This document shows positions 1 to 10,599 of a stretch of 64,000 nucleotides of DNA, piece by piece. A model generated the notes under the pieces. The model ran no database searches. It saw nothing but the letters and a program-made list of their open reading frames with translations, and had not been told where the DNA came from. The DNA comes from Aphrocallistes beatrix (Eukaryota; Porifera; Hexactinellida; Sceptrulophora; Aphrocallistidae). Position 1 is the stretch's first letter, and each line of letters begins with the position of its first letter. The position numbers and the translations under genes are program-made. The stretch spans positions 2,976,001 through 3,040,000 of the forward strand of contig OY725490.1 of assembly GCA_963281255.1 (NCBI GenBank), written 5' to 3'.

Positions 1-34
1 AAAATTGCCAGAATCGTGCTTAAAATGACCTGTT

Positions 35-160
35 GCGCAATGATATGATGACTTATCGAAATTTTGACAACGGATATATGTACTTTGATACCATGTTTAT
101 ATATGCTGGTAATACATTCTTAATGCCTATTCTACATGGTTAACGATTTTATAATATTCG
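35..160 (+). repeat. dispersed repeat, copy 1
   Basis: A segment running from TTGCGCAATGATATGATGAC through GCTGGTAATACATTC recurs at about 3088-3260, in part at 15570-15670, and inverted at about 57210-57370. The copies differ by scattered substitutions, so this is an old interspersed family. I see no coding potential and cannot assign a class. The rest of 1-410 is AT-rich with nothing else recognisable. Confidence 0.6.
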
Positions 161-409
161 AATTCTAAAAAATATCTTAGCATTTTAATAATTAAGATAT
201 ATTCATATTTTAACACCACCACTGCAAAGATTTGTTTAAAGATATAAGCAAGATCTCAACCACTAATTTGAAAGTAATAACATGAATATTTTATGAGTTA
301 TTATTAACATATTGATATATACATATTTTCATACCTTTTAAAAAAAGTTTTATTTTGAACTAAAAGCGAGTTCTCAACTGCTAATATAGGATATTTTAAT
401 ATGTAGATT

Positions 410-600
410 CCGATTTTCACGCGACATTAAGATAACAGCTGAGGAGATAGTAGTGACAGGAGGAGAACATTGGAGTCGTTACTATAATTACACTCATCAG
501 CTGACTAGGAAGTTAATTGCATGTGTAGAAGGTGGGCATGTGATTAATCCATGGCATTTCTGTCTGGATGCAGAACACGACCATGTATTTCTGTTATTAG
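410..600 (+). pseudogene. inverted fragment of an NHL protein gene
   Basis: On the plus strand this reads as part of the C-terminal half of an NHL beta-propeller protein (RYYNYTHQLTRKLI, NPWHFCLDAE). The same segment occurs on the minus strand at about 830-1000 in the neighbouring pseudogene, so the two form inverted arms around a spacer. At about 600 the fragment joins sequence (to about 720) that matches the 3' flank of the NHL copy ending at 3653. It is a rearrangement product with no start region of its own. Confidence 0.75.
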
Positions 601-669
601 AAATACATGGTCATAAACTAATAACTAGAGTAGGAGCAGTAGGAGAGTTAGAATATCTGAAGACAAAAG

Positions 670-1839
670 CTAGGAACGAGAAACTACTATGATTCTATTT
701 TCAGAATCGACAGCTATTCCTCTAGGGTAAGATAATTCTCCTCTTCCTGTTTCTTCGCCACCGAACTTGTGTATCAGCTCTCCTTTGCTTGAAAATATTA
801 GGACGCAATGAGCTGATGAATCAGTTATTAGAATATTCTGTTCTGCATCCAGACAGAAATGCCATGGATTAGTCACATGCCCACCTTCTCCACATGGAAT
901 TAACTTCCTAGTCAACTGATGAGTGTAATTATAGTAACGAATCCAATATTTTCCTTCTGTCAGCACTACTATCTCCTCAGCTGTTTTCTTAATGTCGCTA
1001 AGGAATATCTGAAATAACTGAATTAAATGTAAGATTCAAGTTCAAACATTGAATTCTATTATTTAAATGATCGCATATGTAAATTCTATTTTTATCGTTG
1101 GAAGCAGCAACACCACGAGGATAGTCAAATTCGTTTCTTCTTTCCCGACTGATTTCAAGAATTTCCCTTCAGCAGTGTACTCATTCAGCCAATTACCCCA
1201 TTTCTGTGTAACATACACTGACTAAATGGATAATACATCTTTTCACTGAAATCAAACAAGAACTGCAAAGATCTGGTAAAGACTTGGACATGATGATTCT
1301 CCGATTCACATACATAAACATTGTTAGTTTCAGGATGAATAGTGATTGATTGAGGAAAATAGAACACTCCAGCTAACCTAAATTTCTTTTCACTATGTAC
1401 ACCAGCTACGATTACTGGGTTTTCTATTTCCTTATAGTCCCGAACAGAACTCACCCTAATCGCTCCTAACTCACTCAATCTAGTTTTCAACTCTGCATCC
1501 CACTCCAACACTACTCTCCTCATGCTAGCTCTCTCCTTCTCCCAATCTTCCCTTAGCTTCCTCATACGATCATCCAAATCGGAAACGTGTTGCATCACTA
1601 TATCTTTGTTTTTGTTCACTTTTGATGTAGCTAACTCAACCTCTTCCAATTTTCCAAATCCTCAATCTGCTCAGTAATGGCATCTCCCCTGTATCGCTCC
1701 TCTATCTGATCCAACTCTGATTGCAGTTCGGTCTCTCTCTCCTAGCACCTGATGAACCCTAAAGAACTTATTTCCTCTCTCACTCTCTCTACCTTCGACC
1801 GAAACCTATCCTCGCTTAACACACTATAACACTAGCCAT
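670..1839 (-). pseudogene. coiled-coil NHL protein pseudogene (tandem copy 1)
   Basis: The minus strand encodes the same kind of protein as the copy at 3653-4881: a coiled coil (TSKVNKNKDIVMQHVSDLDD), a linker, then NHL propeller blades (NNVYVCESENHHVQVF, NILITDSSAHCVLIF). The frame is open at about 1649-1185 and again at 966-670, with a broken stretch between. The family start ATG is at 1839-1837 but is followed by a stop within a few codons. The C-terminus ends early relative to the family ending CLQIF/CLQLF. It is non-functional as a full-length protein. Its 5' flank matches that of the second tandem copy almost base for base, so the duplication is recent relative to the decay. Confidence 0.85.
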
Positions 1840-2410
1840 TTCTTCCAGTCAAACTCACTCACTTCTTGCAAATAGCAAGTCGTATATATTCAATCATCAT
1901 TCTATATAGCTTTATATACATGTCTATTCTACATTGAAACATGTTCTATCAGTGTTAGTACCAATTGGAACAAAGGGGGCGAATCATCCTTGAATGTTTT
2001 TGTGGAAAATTAGGAATAATTCTAAATTTGGAAAGAACTTTCTATGAAAATAAAAACCATGTTTGTTGTTTTGTGCATAGTTTTGTCTACAGTTCGTAAC
2101 CACCTACATCAGTTGTCCCATCAGCAACTTATCAGTAACAGAGTTCAAACTAATCATGCAAGATTGGTTAGTGGAAGTGGTCACACGACACAAACCACTT
2201 TCATTCTTATTCATTAAAATTCAAATGGTGGTTGATAGGAATGCTCCTAGAGTATTTGAAGTCTTTGTAATGTTTGAAATTTTGCAAAAGGCTAAACAGC
2301 AAGTATCCGTTGAAAGACCAAATATTTGATTCTGGTAAGTGTCGAGAAAGATAGAGAATTAATAGCCTCAACTCCACAGCTCAATCAATCCATATAACTG
2401 AATATGAGTC
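1840..2410 (-). repeat. 5' flank of NHL cassette, tandem copy 1
   Basis: This stretch is nearly identical to about 4882-5460, 3045 bp downstream. Both lie upstream of a minus-strand NHL gene copy. Part of it (about 1740-2110) recurs inverted at 31440-31785 with no gene attached. It presumably carries the original promoter, but I can point to no specific element. Confidence 0.75.
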
Positions 2411-3087
2411 ATCTACTGATTACTCTGAGTCCGAATAAACGAGCATCCCTGCTTATTAATTTATGGGCTTTCTTCTGAACCCCTCACTTATTCCAACTCC
2501 CCCTTTTATTCAGACCTCTATAGTTCCCCCGCCTAAAAGACAGATTATATATTCGTATTTCTTTGCTGTGGACTTTGAAGCAAATCTCATTTTCTTTCAA
2601 AAAATCCGGTGTCATAGTGCCATATCCCCCCCCCGGATATCCCCACGGACCTTCCAATTTCTATTCAGGGGGTTCGCTGATTTTGTTGCGGTTGTTGTAC
2701 CAACTTTAGAGTAGTGTAATAAGCCATCAGCTTCTCAAAACCTCTCCTACGAATACTGCGGAGATTATTTTTCAAAACATTCTAAGGATATCGATTGAAA
2801 GCTTCCATCATACAAACTCTCCAACATGAATAAAACAAAAAAAATATGATTAAGTGACTACAGGAAATTAAATTTATAGGTATTGGCAGCCATAAGCTTT
2901 CAAAGTTATCGGAAGTCTCACGATCGGGCATGCCTAATCACCGGGACGGGACGGGTTATGAATCTCAGGGTTGGAATTTAACCTGGGTTAAATAGGTTTT
3001 GCCCAGCCCAGTGGGTTAAACCCGGGTAAACGGCCTCAAAATCACTAAATTTGTCACAAGAAAATCACTAAATTTTCACAAATATAA
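2411..3087. other. intergenic, transposon debris
   Basis: At 2425-2450 there is a GTCCGAATAAACGAGC motif, also seen at 5467, 47258 and in the tiny MITE at 53679. Around 2930-3030 is a GGGACGGGACGGGTT-rich stretch related to the hAT-like MITE at 39612. No gene is visible; the 83-codon open frame at 2463 has no recognisable content. Confidence 0.5.
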
Positions 3088-3260
3088 CTTATTGAGCAAT
3101 CATATGGTGACTAATCTAAATTTTAACAACGGATATGGGTACTTTTACACCATATTTATATATGCTGGTAATACATTCCTAAGCTCTATTGTTGGTTAAT
3201 GATTTAAGGCAGTTCATGTATTAGTTCAAGCATCTTCTACCGCATCCCTAGTCCCAAATC
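3088..3260 (+). repeat. dispersed repeat, copy 2
   Basis: Longest plus-strand copy of the family also found at 35-160. It extends through GCTGGTAATACATTCC to an ATCTTCTACCGCATCC end that matches 15640-15667 and, inverted, 57210-57230. Confidence 0.6.
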
Positions 3261-3652
3261 CGCAAGTTACTGTGAAGCCTTATGTGCAGTAGGCTATGGA
3301 AGCACTAAATTGGTAACAATATTTAGTGCAAATAATGCGCGATTGTAAGCCTTTTATTTAGCTTACTGTGTTATTATTATTAGCTACACCACTTAATAGT
3401 ATGTTGTAAAAACATGTTCCATATTAACCAGATGTGATAATGGAATGATTGTTACTAATTCTGTATTAACTACAGAGGAATTTAGTTTTAGTCATTGTGG
3501 AACTCATAAAATCAATTTTTGAACATATGTATTCATTAATAATAGAAATCAACAACTGAGCATATTGTAGTAGAATACAGAACATTAGGAACAATACAGT
3601 AATAGAAATACATGGTCATAAACTAATAACTAGAGTAGGAGCAGTAGGAGAG

Positions 3653-4881
3653 TTAGAATATCTGAAGGCAGAAGTTAGGATTGAGAGAAGCTACTATGAT
3701 TCTATTTTCAGAATCGACAGCTATTCCTGCAGGATTAGAGAATTCTCCTCTTCCTGTTCCTTCTCTTCCGAACTTGTGTTTCAGCTCTCCTTTGCTTGAA
3801 AATATTTGGACGCAATGAGCTGACCAATCAGTTATTAGAATTTTCTGTTCAGCATCCAGACAGAAACGCCATGGATCAGTCACGAACCCACCTTCTCCAC
3901 GTGGAATTATCTCCCTAATCAGCTGGTGAGTGTAATTATAGTAACGAAGGCAATGTTTTCCCTCTGCCAGCACTACTATCTCCTCAGCTGTTATCTTGAT
4001 GTCGCGAGGGTGAGGAATATCTGAAATAACTGAATTGAATGTAAGATTCAAGTTCAAACATTGAATTCTACTATTGTCCCAGTCACATACGTAAATTCTA
4101 TTTTTAACGTTGGAAGCTGCAACACCAGTAGGTTTGATAAATTCGAGTTTGTTCTTTCCTTCTTTCCCGACTGACTTCAAGAATTTTCCTTCAGCAGTGT
4201 ACTTATTCAGACAATGACTCATAAACTGTGTAACATACACTGAGTTGTTACTGATGCACATACCATATGGAAGATTCATCTTTTCACTGAAATCAAATAA
4301 GAACTGCAAAGATTTGGTAAAGACTTGGACCCGATTATTCACAGCATCACATACATAAACGTTGTTTGTTTCCGGATGAATAGCGATTGAGCGAGGGTTA
4401 CAGAACACTCCAGCAAACTTAGATATACTATAACTGTGTTTACCAACTACAATGACTGGATTTTCTAATTCATTATAGTCCCGAAATGCACTCACTCTAA
4501 TCTCTCCTAACTCACTCAATCTAGCTTCCAATTCTGCATTCCACTCCAACTCTACTCTCCTCATGCTAGCTCTCACCTTTTCCCAATCTTCCCTTAGCTT
4601 CCTCACACGGTCATCCAACTCTGAAACGTGTTGTATTATTATATCTTTGTTTTTGTTCACCTTTGATGTTGATAACTCAACCTCTTCCAATTTTTTCAAG
4701 TCCTCAATCTGTTCAGTAATAGCATTCCCCCTGTATCGCTCCTCTAGCTGATCCAACTCTGATTGCAGTTCGGTCTCTCTCTCCTAGCACCTGATGAACC
4801 CTAAAGAACTTATTTCCTCTCTCACTATCTCTACCTTCGACCGAAACCTATCCTCGCTTAACACACTATAACACTAGCCAT
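3653..4881 (-). pseudogene. coiled-coil NHL protein, N-terminus disrupted (tandem copy 2)
   Basis: A continuous frame of about 367 codons ends with the normal family C-terminus (CLQIF, stop at 3653). It contains a coiled coil (about residues 1-110) and roughly six NHL blades, for example NNVYVCDAVNNRVQVF, NRIYVCDWDNSRIQCL, and ILITDWSAHCVQIF. The family start ATG (4881-4879) is followed by an in-frame stop after about seven codons, and the main frame has no ATG at its N-terminus. The codon at 4756 is TTG. Remnants of the expected N-terminal helix (EIVREEIS, then ETELQSELDQLEE) appear in two other frames. It is therefore either a recent pseudogene or a gene starting elsewhere, for instance from an upstream exon. 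NHL propellers usually bind RNA or protein; no RING or B-box is present here. Confidence 0.75.
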
Positions 4882-5460
4882 TTCTTCCAGTCAAACTCAC
4901 TCACTTCTTGCAAATAGCAAGTCGTATATATTCAATCATCATTCTATATAGCTTTATATACATGTCTATTCTACATTGAAACATGTTCTATCAGTGTTAG
5001 TACCAATTGGAACAAAGGGGGCGAATCATCCTTGAATGTTTTTGTGGAAAATTAGGAATAATTCTAAATTTGGAAAGAACTTTCTATGAAAATAAAAACC
5101 ATGTTTGTTGTTTTGTGCATAGTTTTGTCTACAGTTCGTAACCACCTACATCAGTTGTCCCATCAGCAACTTATCAGTAACAGAGTTCAAACTAATCATG
5201 CAAGATTGGTTAGTGGAAGTGGTCACACGACACAAACCACTTTCATTCTTATTCATCTAAGTTCAATTAATGGTTGAAAGGAATGCTCCTCGAGTATTTG
5301 AAGTCTTTGTAGTGTTTGCGATTTTATAAAAAGCTAAACAGCTAAATTGTCTGTTAAAAGACCAAATATTTGATTCTGGTAAGTGTCGAGAAAGAAAGAG
5401 AATTAATAGTCTCAGCTCCAATGTCCAATCAATCCATATAACTGAATATGAGTCATCTAC
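4882..5460 (-). repeat. 5' flank of NHL cassette, tandem copy 2
   Basis: Near-identical partner of 1840-2410. Small differences begin around 5265. The open frame inside it on the plus strand (5086-5277) is also present in copy 1 but in shortened form, so I do not treat it as a gene. Confidence 0.75.
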
Positions 5461-6260
5461 TGATTTCTCTGGGTTCGAATAAACGAGTACTCCCGCTTAC
5501 TAATTTATAGGTTTTCTCCTGACCCCCACACTTATTCCAACTCCCTTGTTTATTAGATTCTTAAATTGTCTTATCCAAAAGCTATTTTTCATCGCATGTT
5601 TGCATCAATTATCTTCTATCTGGATTCTATATAATACTATATATTCTTATTCTATGTAATATGATACGTATTACTATGCACTAATACAGTGGAGTCTCCG
5701 AATAACGGATACATTGAGGACATGGCTTTTGTCCGTTGTAGAGAATTCTCGGAGACTAGTCCATATTTTTATCAAAACACTCAATATGCATCATTTTAAA
5801 TGCACGTCTACATGTATTAAAGTTAAATAGTTACCGGAAAAGTCACAACTTTTATGAGCTATTAAAAACGTTCATCCGCATGCGGATATCGCATGCGAAT
5901 TGCGAGAATGAAAATTAAGTAATAAAAGAAATTTTGGAATTAAAAAGGACACATATATAAAGGTAGCAAGGTCCTTGGACAAATTAAACGTCCCCAGAGT
6001 AGTTATAGACAAGGCCTTCAGACATGGGGCGGCCATGGCCGCCCCACTTTTGACAAAGCATCTGATGGGTAGGTCTGGGAGGTTAGTTAGTAGGCCTGGG
6101 GTGGCTAGTAGGTATGCAGAGGTATGGCTGGGGGAGGTTAATGGGTAGGCAAGGCGGCCATGGCAGCAACAATTTGAGGAGCTTCCGACGACACTGGTTA
6201 TAGATGAGGGTAGGCTCAAGTAGAGTTGGTGAGGCCCTGGCTCTACCAATAATCTGTAGG
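5461..6260. other. intergenic with transposon ends
   Basis: At 5688-5767, CAGTGGAGTCTCCGAATAACGG opens and a CTCGGAGACTAG complement closes a short inverted pair. CAGTGGA plus CTCCG fits a pogo/Tigger-type end. At 6020-6260 there is a G-rich segment built around CATGGCCGCCCC; its minus-strand open frame is compositional. No gene. Confidence 0.4.
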
Positions 6261-7440
6261 GCATTTAGATCACGTGATCATTGACCGATTGATCACGATC
6301 GTGATTCTATTTTGATGATCGAATGAAGTCGGATCCTTTTTTGAATGATCGGTTAGGAGATTGTGAACCTTTTTTATCCCGATCATTTTTCTAATCATTT
6401 TGAGGAGAGTTGTATTATCTTTTCTCCTCACCATCATTGACTTATTCTATTTTTCTATGCTGTTGTCAATTTGAGTCTTTTCCAGATCCATTAAAAAACC
6501 TTAGCGCATGGACTGATTGCCTCTTAGATTATGTGCTGCTTATTGTAGGATATCTGAACATTGGTTGCAACTAAAACCTAGAAGGGACGGGAAGGGAATA
6601 AGCCTGGGATATCCTATGTTTCACATTAGGCGTAACCTATCAATTCTGATAGCAAAAAATTGATCCCTTACACACTTAGAGATTAGTTTGATGCTACATT
6701 GGGACGAGCAAACAAATTATACTTAAGTATGTACTATAAATATGTCCACTGATCCACATTCAACCCCCATGAGTTCAGTGCATTCGAATTCTCCCTCCCA
6801 AATTTTGAGAAAAATTTGAAACTTTTTCTTCGGTGAGTTGGGGGTATCCCCCCCCGGAATTGGATATCCCAGGCAGTATTAGTGCAAATAACAAATCCAT
6901 CTTTCAGTCAGCACCAGGTTCATTACTTGCAATCTGCCGTTCATAGCCTATACGTAGTCTTGCTAGTAAGATACTTGATGTAAGCAAGTTATCTAGTAAA
7001 ATTTCACAAGGTGCCACAATTTGCAGATGTTGCATTGTTTCATTGGTGCCGACTTTCTTTATTCCTGGGATACGGAAAATGTAGTGAACTGAAATAATAT
7101 CACTGCCTTTTATCCAGGGAATGAAAGGTTCACGAAGAACTTATTAAACTTGAACTGAACGAACTGAACGCAAAACTCTTAATGGATTTACACTGAACGA
7201 ACTGAAAGAACGCCTGCGGTTGTCAAACTGCAGTTGAACGTGAACTGAACGAACTGAACTGAATAATTATAAATATTTATTCATAATATAGAAATAGATC
7301 AATAAGGGTGCTAATTCCAGACATCCATCGTGGGCTCATGTCTGCTTGTTGCACTTAATCACCACGAAGATCTTCCGACATCTTCGCGCGGGCGGGACGA
7401 CTTTAAGCAAAGTATTGTAACAATATTAGTATAATGTAGA
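6260..7440. other. intergenic, repeat fragments
   Basis: 6265-6365 is rich in GATCACGATCG-type words related to the element at 57405-58195. 7140-7260 holds several copies of GAACTGAACGAACTGAA, in part inverted. No open frame with recognisable content. Confidence 0.4.
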
Positions 7441-7446
7441 TTGTAT

Positions 7447-8052
7447 TACTGTTCTGCGCCAAGTAGGAGTTCCTACTTGGCGAAACAAAGTTGGAATAAT
7501 TTGTATTTTTTGAAACATTCCCATTTAGCGCTGCGGAAAGTAGAAAATAGGAATATATTTCATTCAAATACTGTTAAGAAAAATTTTTTGGATGTATCTT
7601 TTGAAAATCATACAGTTAAAATGTAGAGAAACGGATGTACCATTATTTGGCAAATAGAGTAGATTCCATTCATTCCATTGGTTGCCGAAATGATGTAACC
7701 GAAAAAAATACAATTTAATTGCCAGAATAAGATTATCTGTCTCTACAGTAACAATGTTCCCATACTCTCCTACTCTCCATGTTCCCATCAGGGGTGTAGT
7801 CCTAGAAAAAATAGTGGGGGGATGCTCACTTAGCCAACTACCCATTGAAATTAAAAAATACAATTCGTGTATCATACAGGGCATAGGCGCCAAGTTATGA
7901 AAATAGAATAAAACCTGGGGGGTCCAAGAGCGAGCGATGGTAATGGGGGGTCTGGGGGCTTGTCCCCCAGAAATTTTTTTCCAACTTTGTTGCGCCAAGT
8001 AAGAATATATATTATCCCTTACTTGGCGCAGAACATTACTACGACAGTAAGG
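7447..8052. mobile_element. foldback MITE with GCGCCAAGTA ends
   Basis: TACTGTTCTGCGCCAAGTA at the left is mirrored by TTACTTGGCGCAGAACATTA at the right, and both sides carry a smaller nested GCGCCAAGTA/TACTTGGCG palindrome next to AAAGTTGGAA. The interior near 7880-7980 contains a piece of the CATAGGCGCCAAG / AAACCTGGGGGG family that recurs at 26558-26915 and 37560-37755. It has no transposase, so it is a non-autonomous element. I could not read a clear target-site duplication. Confidence 0.55.
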
Positions 8053-8247
8053 CATGAAATCACATTAATTTATCACTGCTGACTTATTCTGTGATCTGAT
8101 AGCTCTTGGCACACAGATTTATAGTACAATTCATATATTCCATATTGCTTTCTTTTACTATTTATTGAAAATTGATTTTGTTTCCGTATTTTATTTATTT
8201 TTATAACAGAACTTATTTGTTACCCTGTATAGTCATATACAAGCACG

Positions 8248-8470
8248 CTTCGCTTGCTTGCATCCTTCGGGTCCCTGGGCTCACAATGATTAACTATAAG
8301 AGAGATAGCATCTCAAAATATGTACTTTACTGTTATAATCGATATCACTCGAAAAATCATTTGTCATTATTAAATTTTTGATGCGCAATGATTACGCCAT
8401 AACAGAGTGATGAATCATTATTTGCTTTCTGTGCCTGGAAGTTTCTTCAATCAATTCGTTACATATATAT
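8248..8470 (-). repeat. hairpin-ended repeat, TGACGTCA-type subfamily (inverted)
   Basis: It begins with the complement of the hairpin terminus (ACGCTTCGCTTGCTTGCA), followed by TTATAATCGATATCACTCG, TTTTTGATGCGCAATGA and CATAACAGAGTGATGA. The same order occurs at 12397-12620 and 34149-34420, all in the same orientation, opposite to the 141-bp-core members. Confidence 0.65.
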
Positions 8471-9020
8471 GTATATATCGAGTTTTAATATTAAGGATGT
8501 ACCTAGCATTCGAGATTATTTAAATTTAATTTTAAAGAAATACAGGCAATTGCATAGCAAAACAGTTAAAATAATATTTATAATTTTCGAGAAAAACGAA
8601 ATTTCGGATGTTAGATTCACTAGTCGTAAGTATAATACATCAGCAAAAATTTTGGATCACCCTGTACACTGTTTGGATGCTAAGGCTTGCTCTAAATTCC
8701 AACTCGCTAAAAGATTTGAAGTGGCTAGGAGTACAATTTCTCAAATGCATATGAACAGAAACTTGATTATCGCCCGAATACGAAGTGGTGATTTTAAATC
8801 AGATCTTAAGAAGGTTTCGTAATAGTGGATTTCAAGAGGTAGAAGTCGAATTATTGGAATGGTTCAATTTGCCTGCGATCGAAATCTCGAGGGAATAACC
8901 GAACTTTCTTTATTAGAAAAGGTCAGATCTATAGGAGAGAAGCAGGGATTATCTGAAATCAATATGATCAAAATTAATATTGTTTGGGTTAAACGTTGGA
9001 AAAAACGTCTGCAAGCCGCG
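8469..9020 (+). mobile_element. pogo/Tigger-type transposase relic, N-terminal half
   Basis: The first open part contains a helix-turn-helix (KFQLAKRFEVARSTISQM), typical of the CENP-B N-terminal psq-type domain. After a break the second part reads LLEKVRSIGEKQGLSEIN and VKRWKKRL, which fits the second CENP-B HTH of Tigger transposases. The catalytic domain is absent. The coding relic stops at about 9010, exactly where a hairpin-ended repeat begins. A related relic that lacks this insertion lies at 29137-29390. Confidence 0.75.
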
Positions 9021-9045
9021 CAGCGCAAGCAAGCGAAGCGCGCTT

Positions 9046-9190
9046 GAATAATTATATAATAATTATATAATAATTATATAATAATTGTATAATAATTATA
9101 TAATAATTATATAATAATTGTATAATAATTATATAATAATTATATAATAATTATATAATAATTATATAATAATTTTAGAATAATTATGTT
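9046..9190 (+). repeat. ATAATTAT array
   Basis: About 145 bp of ATAATTAT/ATAATTGT units directly after the hairpin terminus. The homologous array at 29846-30412 is about four times longer between the same flanks, so it varies in length. Confidence 0.9.
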
Positions 9191-9199
9191 GCAGTGTAA

Positions 9200-9742
9200 A
9201 TTCGAAACTGGTGGATTCGCGAATACACTGAATATAGTTGGTGGATTCGCGAATACACGGGTGCAAATGCGAAACCTTTTTATCTTAAATCTTATGGTTG
9301 ATTTATATTTCTCATAGGAACAACTAGATTACAACAAAACTTTTAATCAAGATCAATGAATGTAAAACCTTATTCTAAATCGTTTTCATGTAATCTTCAA
9401 GTATGATAAATTATTCTTACATTACAGACATCACTCCTCATGCTATGCTATACTATTTGCTTTTTGGTATGTTTTAAGTTTTAGAAACTTTACTTTCTCA
9501 CGCCAAAAATGTAGTTGTATAGTAGCTTTGAAAACATGTTGTTTCCATCATCTTACTGTCAATTTTTTAGTTATGAAACAGCTGAGTATTACTAATAATA
9601 GTGTAAATACTACGTATTTCCTTTGAGTTATATAATTAACCAACCATAAGATTTAAGATAAAAAGGTTTCGCATTTGCACCGGTGTTTTCGCGAATCCAC
9701 CAACTATTCAGTGTATTCGCGAATCCACTAACTATTCAGTGT
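9200..9742. mobile_element. foldback MITE (GGTGGATTCGCGAATACAC ends)
   Basis: The left arm (about 9203-9305) contains two GTGGATTCGCGAATACAC boxes, then GTGCAAATGCGAAACC and TCTTAAATCTTATGGTTG. The right arm (about 9643-9742) is the complement in reverse order, including both boxes. The arms are about 100 bp and the centre is non-coding AT-rich DNA. The left half recurs at 30425-30660 without the right arm. Confidence 0.8.
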
Positions 9743-9923
9743 ATGCTAGATATTTTCGGATCGATATGCGAAATTTTTTGTTAACCTTTGTTTAAAATAT
9801 TTATATGAAGTAAAAAGAATCCCAGGATAGGTTAGATTGAGTATCTCTAGGCGCCCGCAGGGCGACTCTGCGGACACGCAGTGTCCGCAAGCCGCGCAGC
9901 GCAAGCAAGCGAAGCGCGCTTGT

Positions 9924-10524
9924 ATATATAAAAATCCAATATTTTTCAATGCTCTGGGATTAAATTGCTCAAATATCCTATTTCAGGAAATTCAGAGCAT
10001 TGAAGATGCCATCCATATTGTAAAGTCCAATGATATTCATCAGACATATTTGGAAACTTACTTCAAATCAATCAGTATATGTCGTTCGAATAATTATCTA
10101 CTATCGTCTTACATTGTATTTACGTACATCTCTCTTATTATGTTCTCATATTTCGACTTGCCCTACCTATACTACATCGATTATTTTGTACCTTCATACC
10201 TACATAGATTATTATTGATACGTTTATACGTATGTTTTAATGATATTTTATTAAAATTTTTATTTCAAGATTTATTTACGTGATTAATATCGTCTGCCTA
10301 ATGTGAACATCATAAAATCTAATTCACAATAAGAGAACTGAGGAAGGAGTTTGCATAATATGAAGTTCTTTTATTATGGAATAATCTCGTGGTCCCTGTG
10401 TGTTCATAATAAACGACCCTGACTGTATAATGATGGAAGTCACTGATGTTTTTGCTTTCAAGTCAATATCAATTAACAAAAAGGTGAAAGGTGAAGAAAT
10501 TGCATAGCCTAGTAAAATGGAGAC
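9924..10524. other. unassigned AT-rich stretch
   Basis: Open frames across 9930-10280 are low-complexity (Ile, Tyr, Leu-rich) and show no family I recognise. 10540-10600 contains a direct repeat of a TATAGATACCTTAATAGGCCTC word. I see no gene. Confidence 0.5.
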
Positions 10525-10599
10525 ATGCAGATTTTGTGGAGTTATACATATTATATAGATACCTTAATAGGCCTCTATGTATATAGATACCTTAATAGG

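Larger units (their letters stand above)
9010..9923 (+). repeat. composite hairpin-ended repeat I
   Basis: The order is hairpin terminus (AAGCCGCGCAGCGCAAGC... at 9012-9045), an AATTAT-type array (9046-9190), a foldback MITE (9200-9742), one partial 141-bp core unit (about 9742-9850), then a full hairpin terminus (9852-9921). The terminus has two stem-loops: GCGGACAC/GTGTCCGC, and CAAGCG/CGCTTG at the very end. The same composite in the same orientation is at 29790-31277. Structurally this resembles non-autonomous Helentron/DINE or bivalve Pearl elements, which carry tandem cores, a microsatellite and a 3' hairpin. That affiliation is inference. Confidence 0.65.

Noticed and set aside
5872-6264. 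130-codon minus-strand open frame
   Set aside because: It lies in a G-rich repeat with CATGGCCGCC words; no domain, and composition explains the open frame.
8172-8381. 69-codon plus-strand frame
   Set aside because: It overlaps the inverted hairpin-ended repeat and has no recognisable content.
9837-10283. 148-codon plus-strand frame starting in a hairpin terminus
   Set aside because: Its first 35 codons are transposable repeat and the rest is low-complexity AT-rich sequence.
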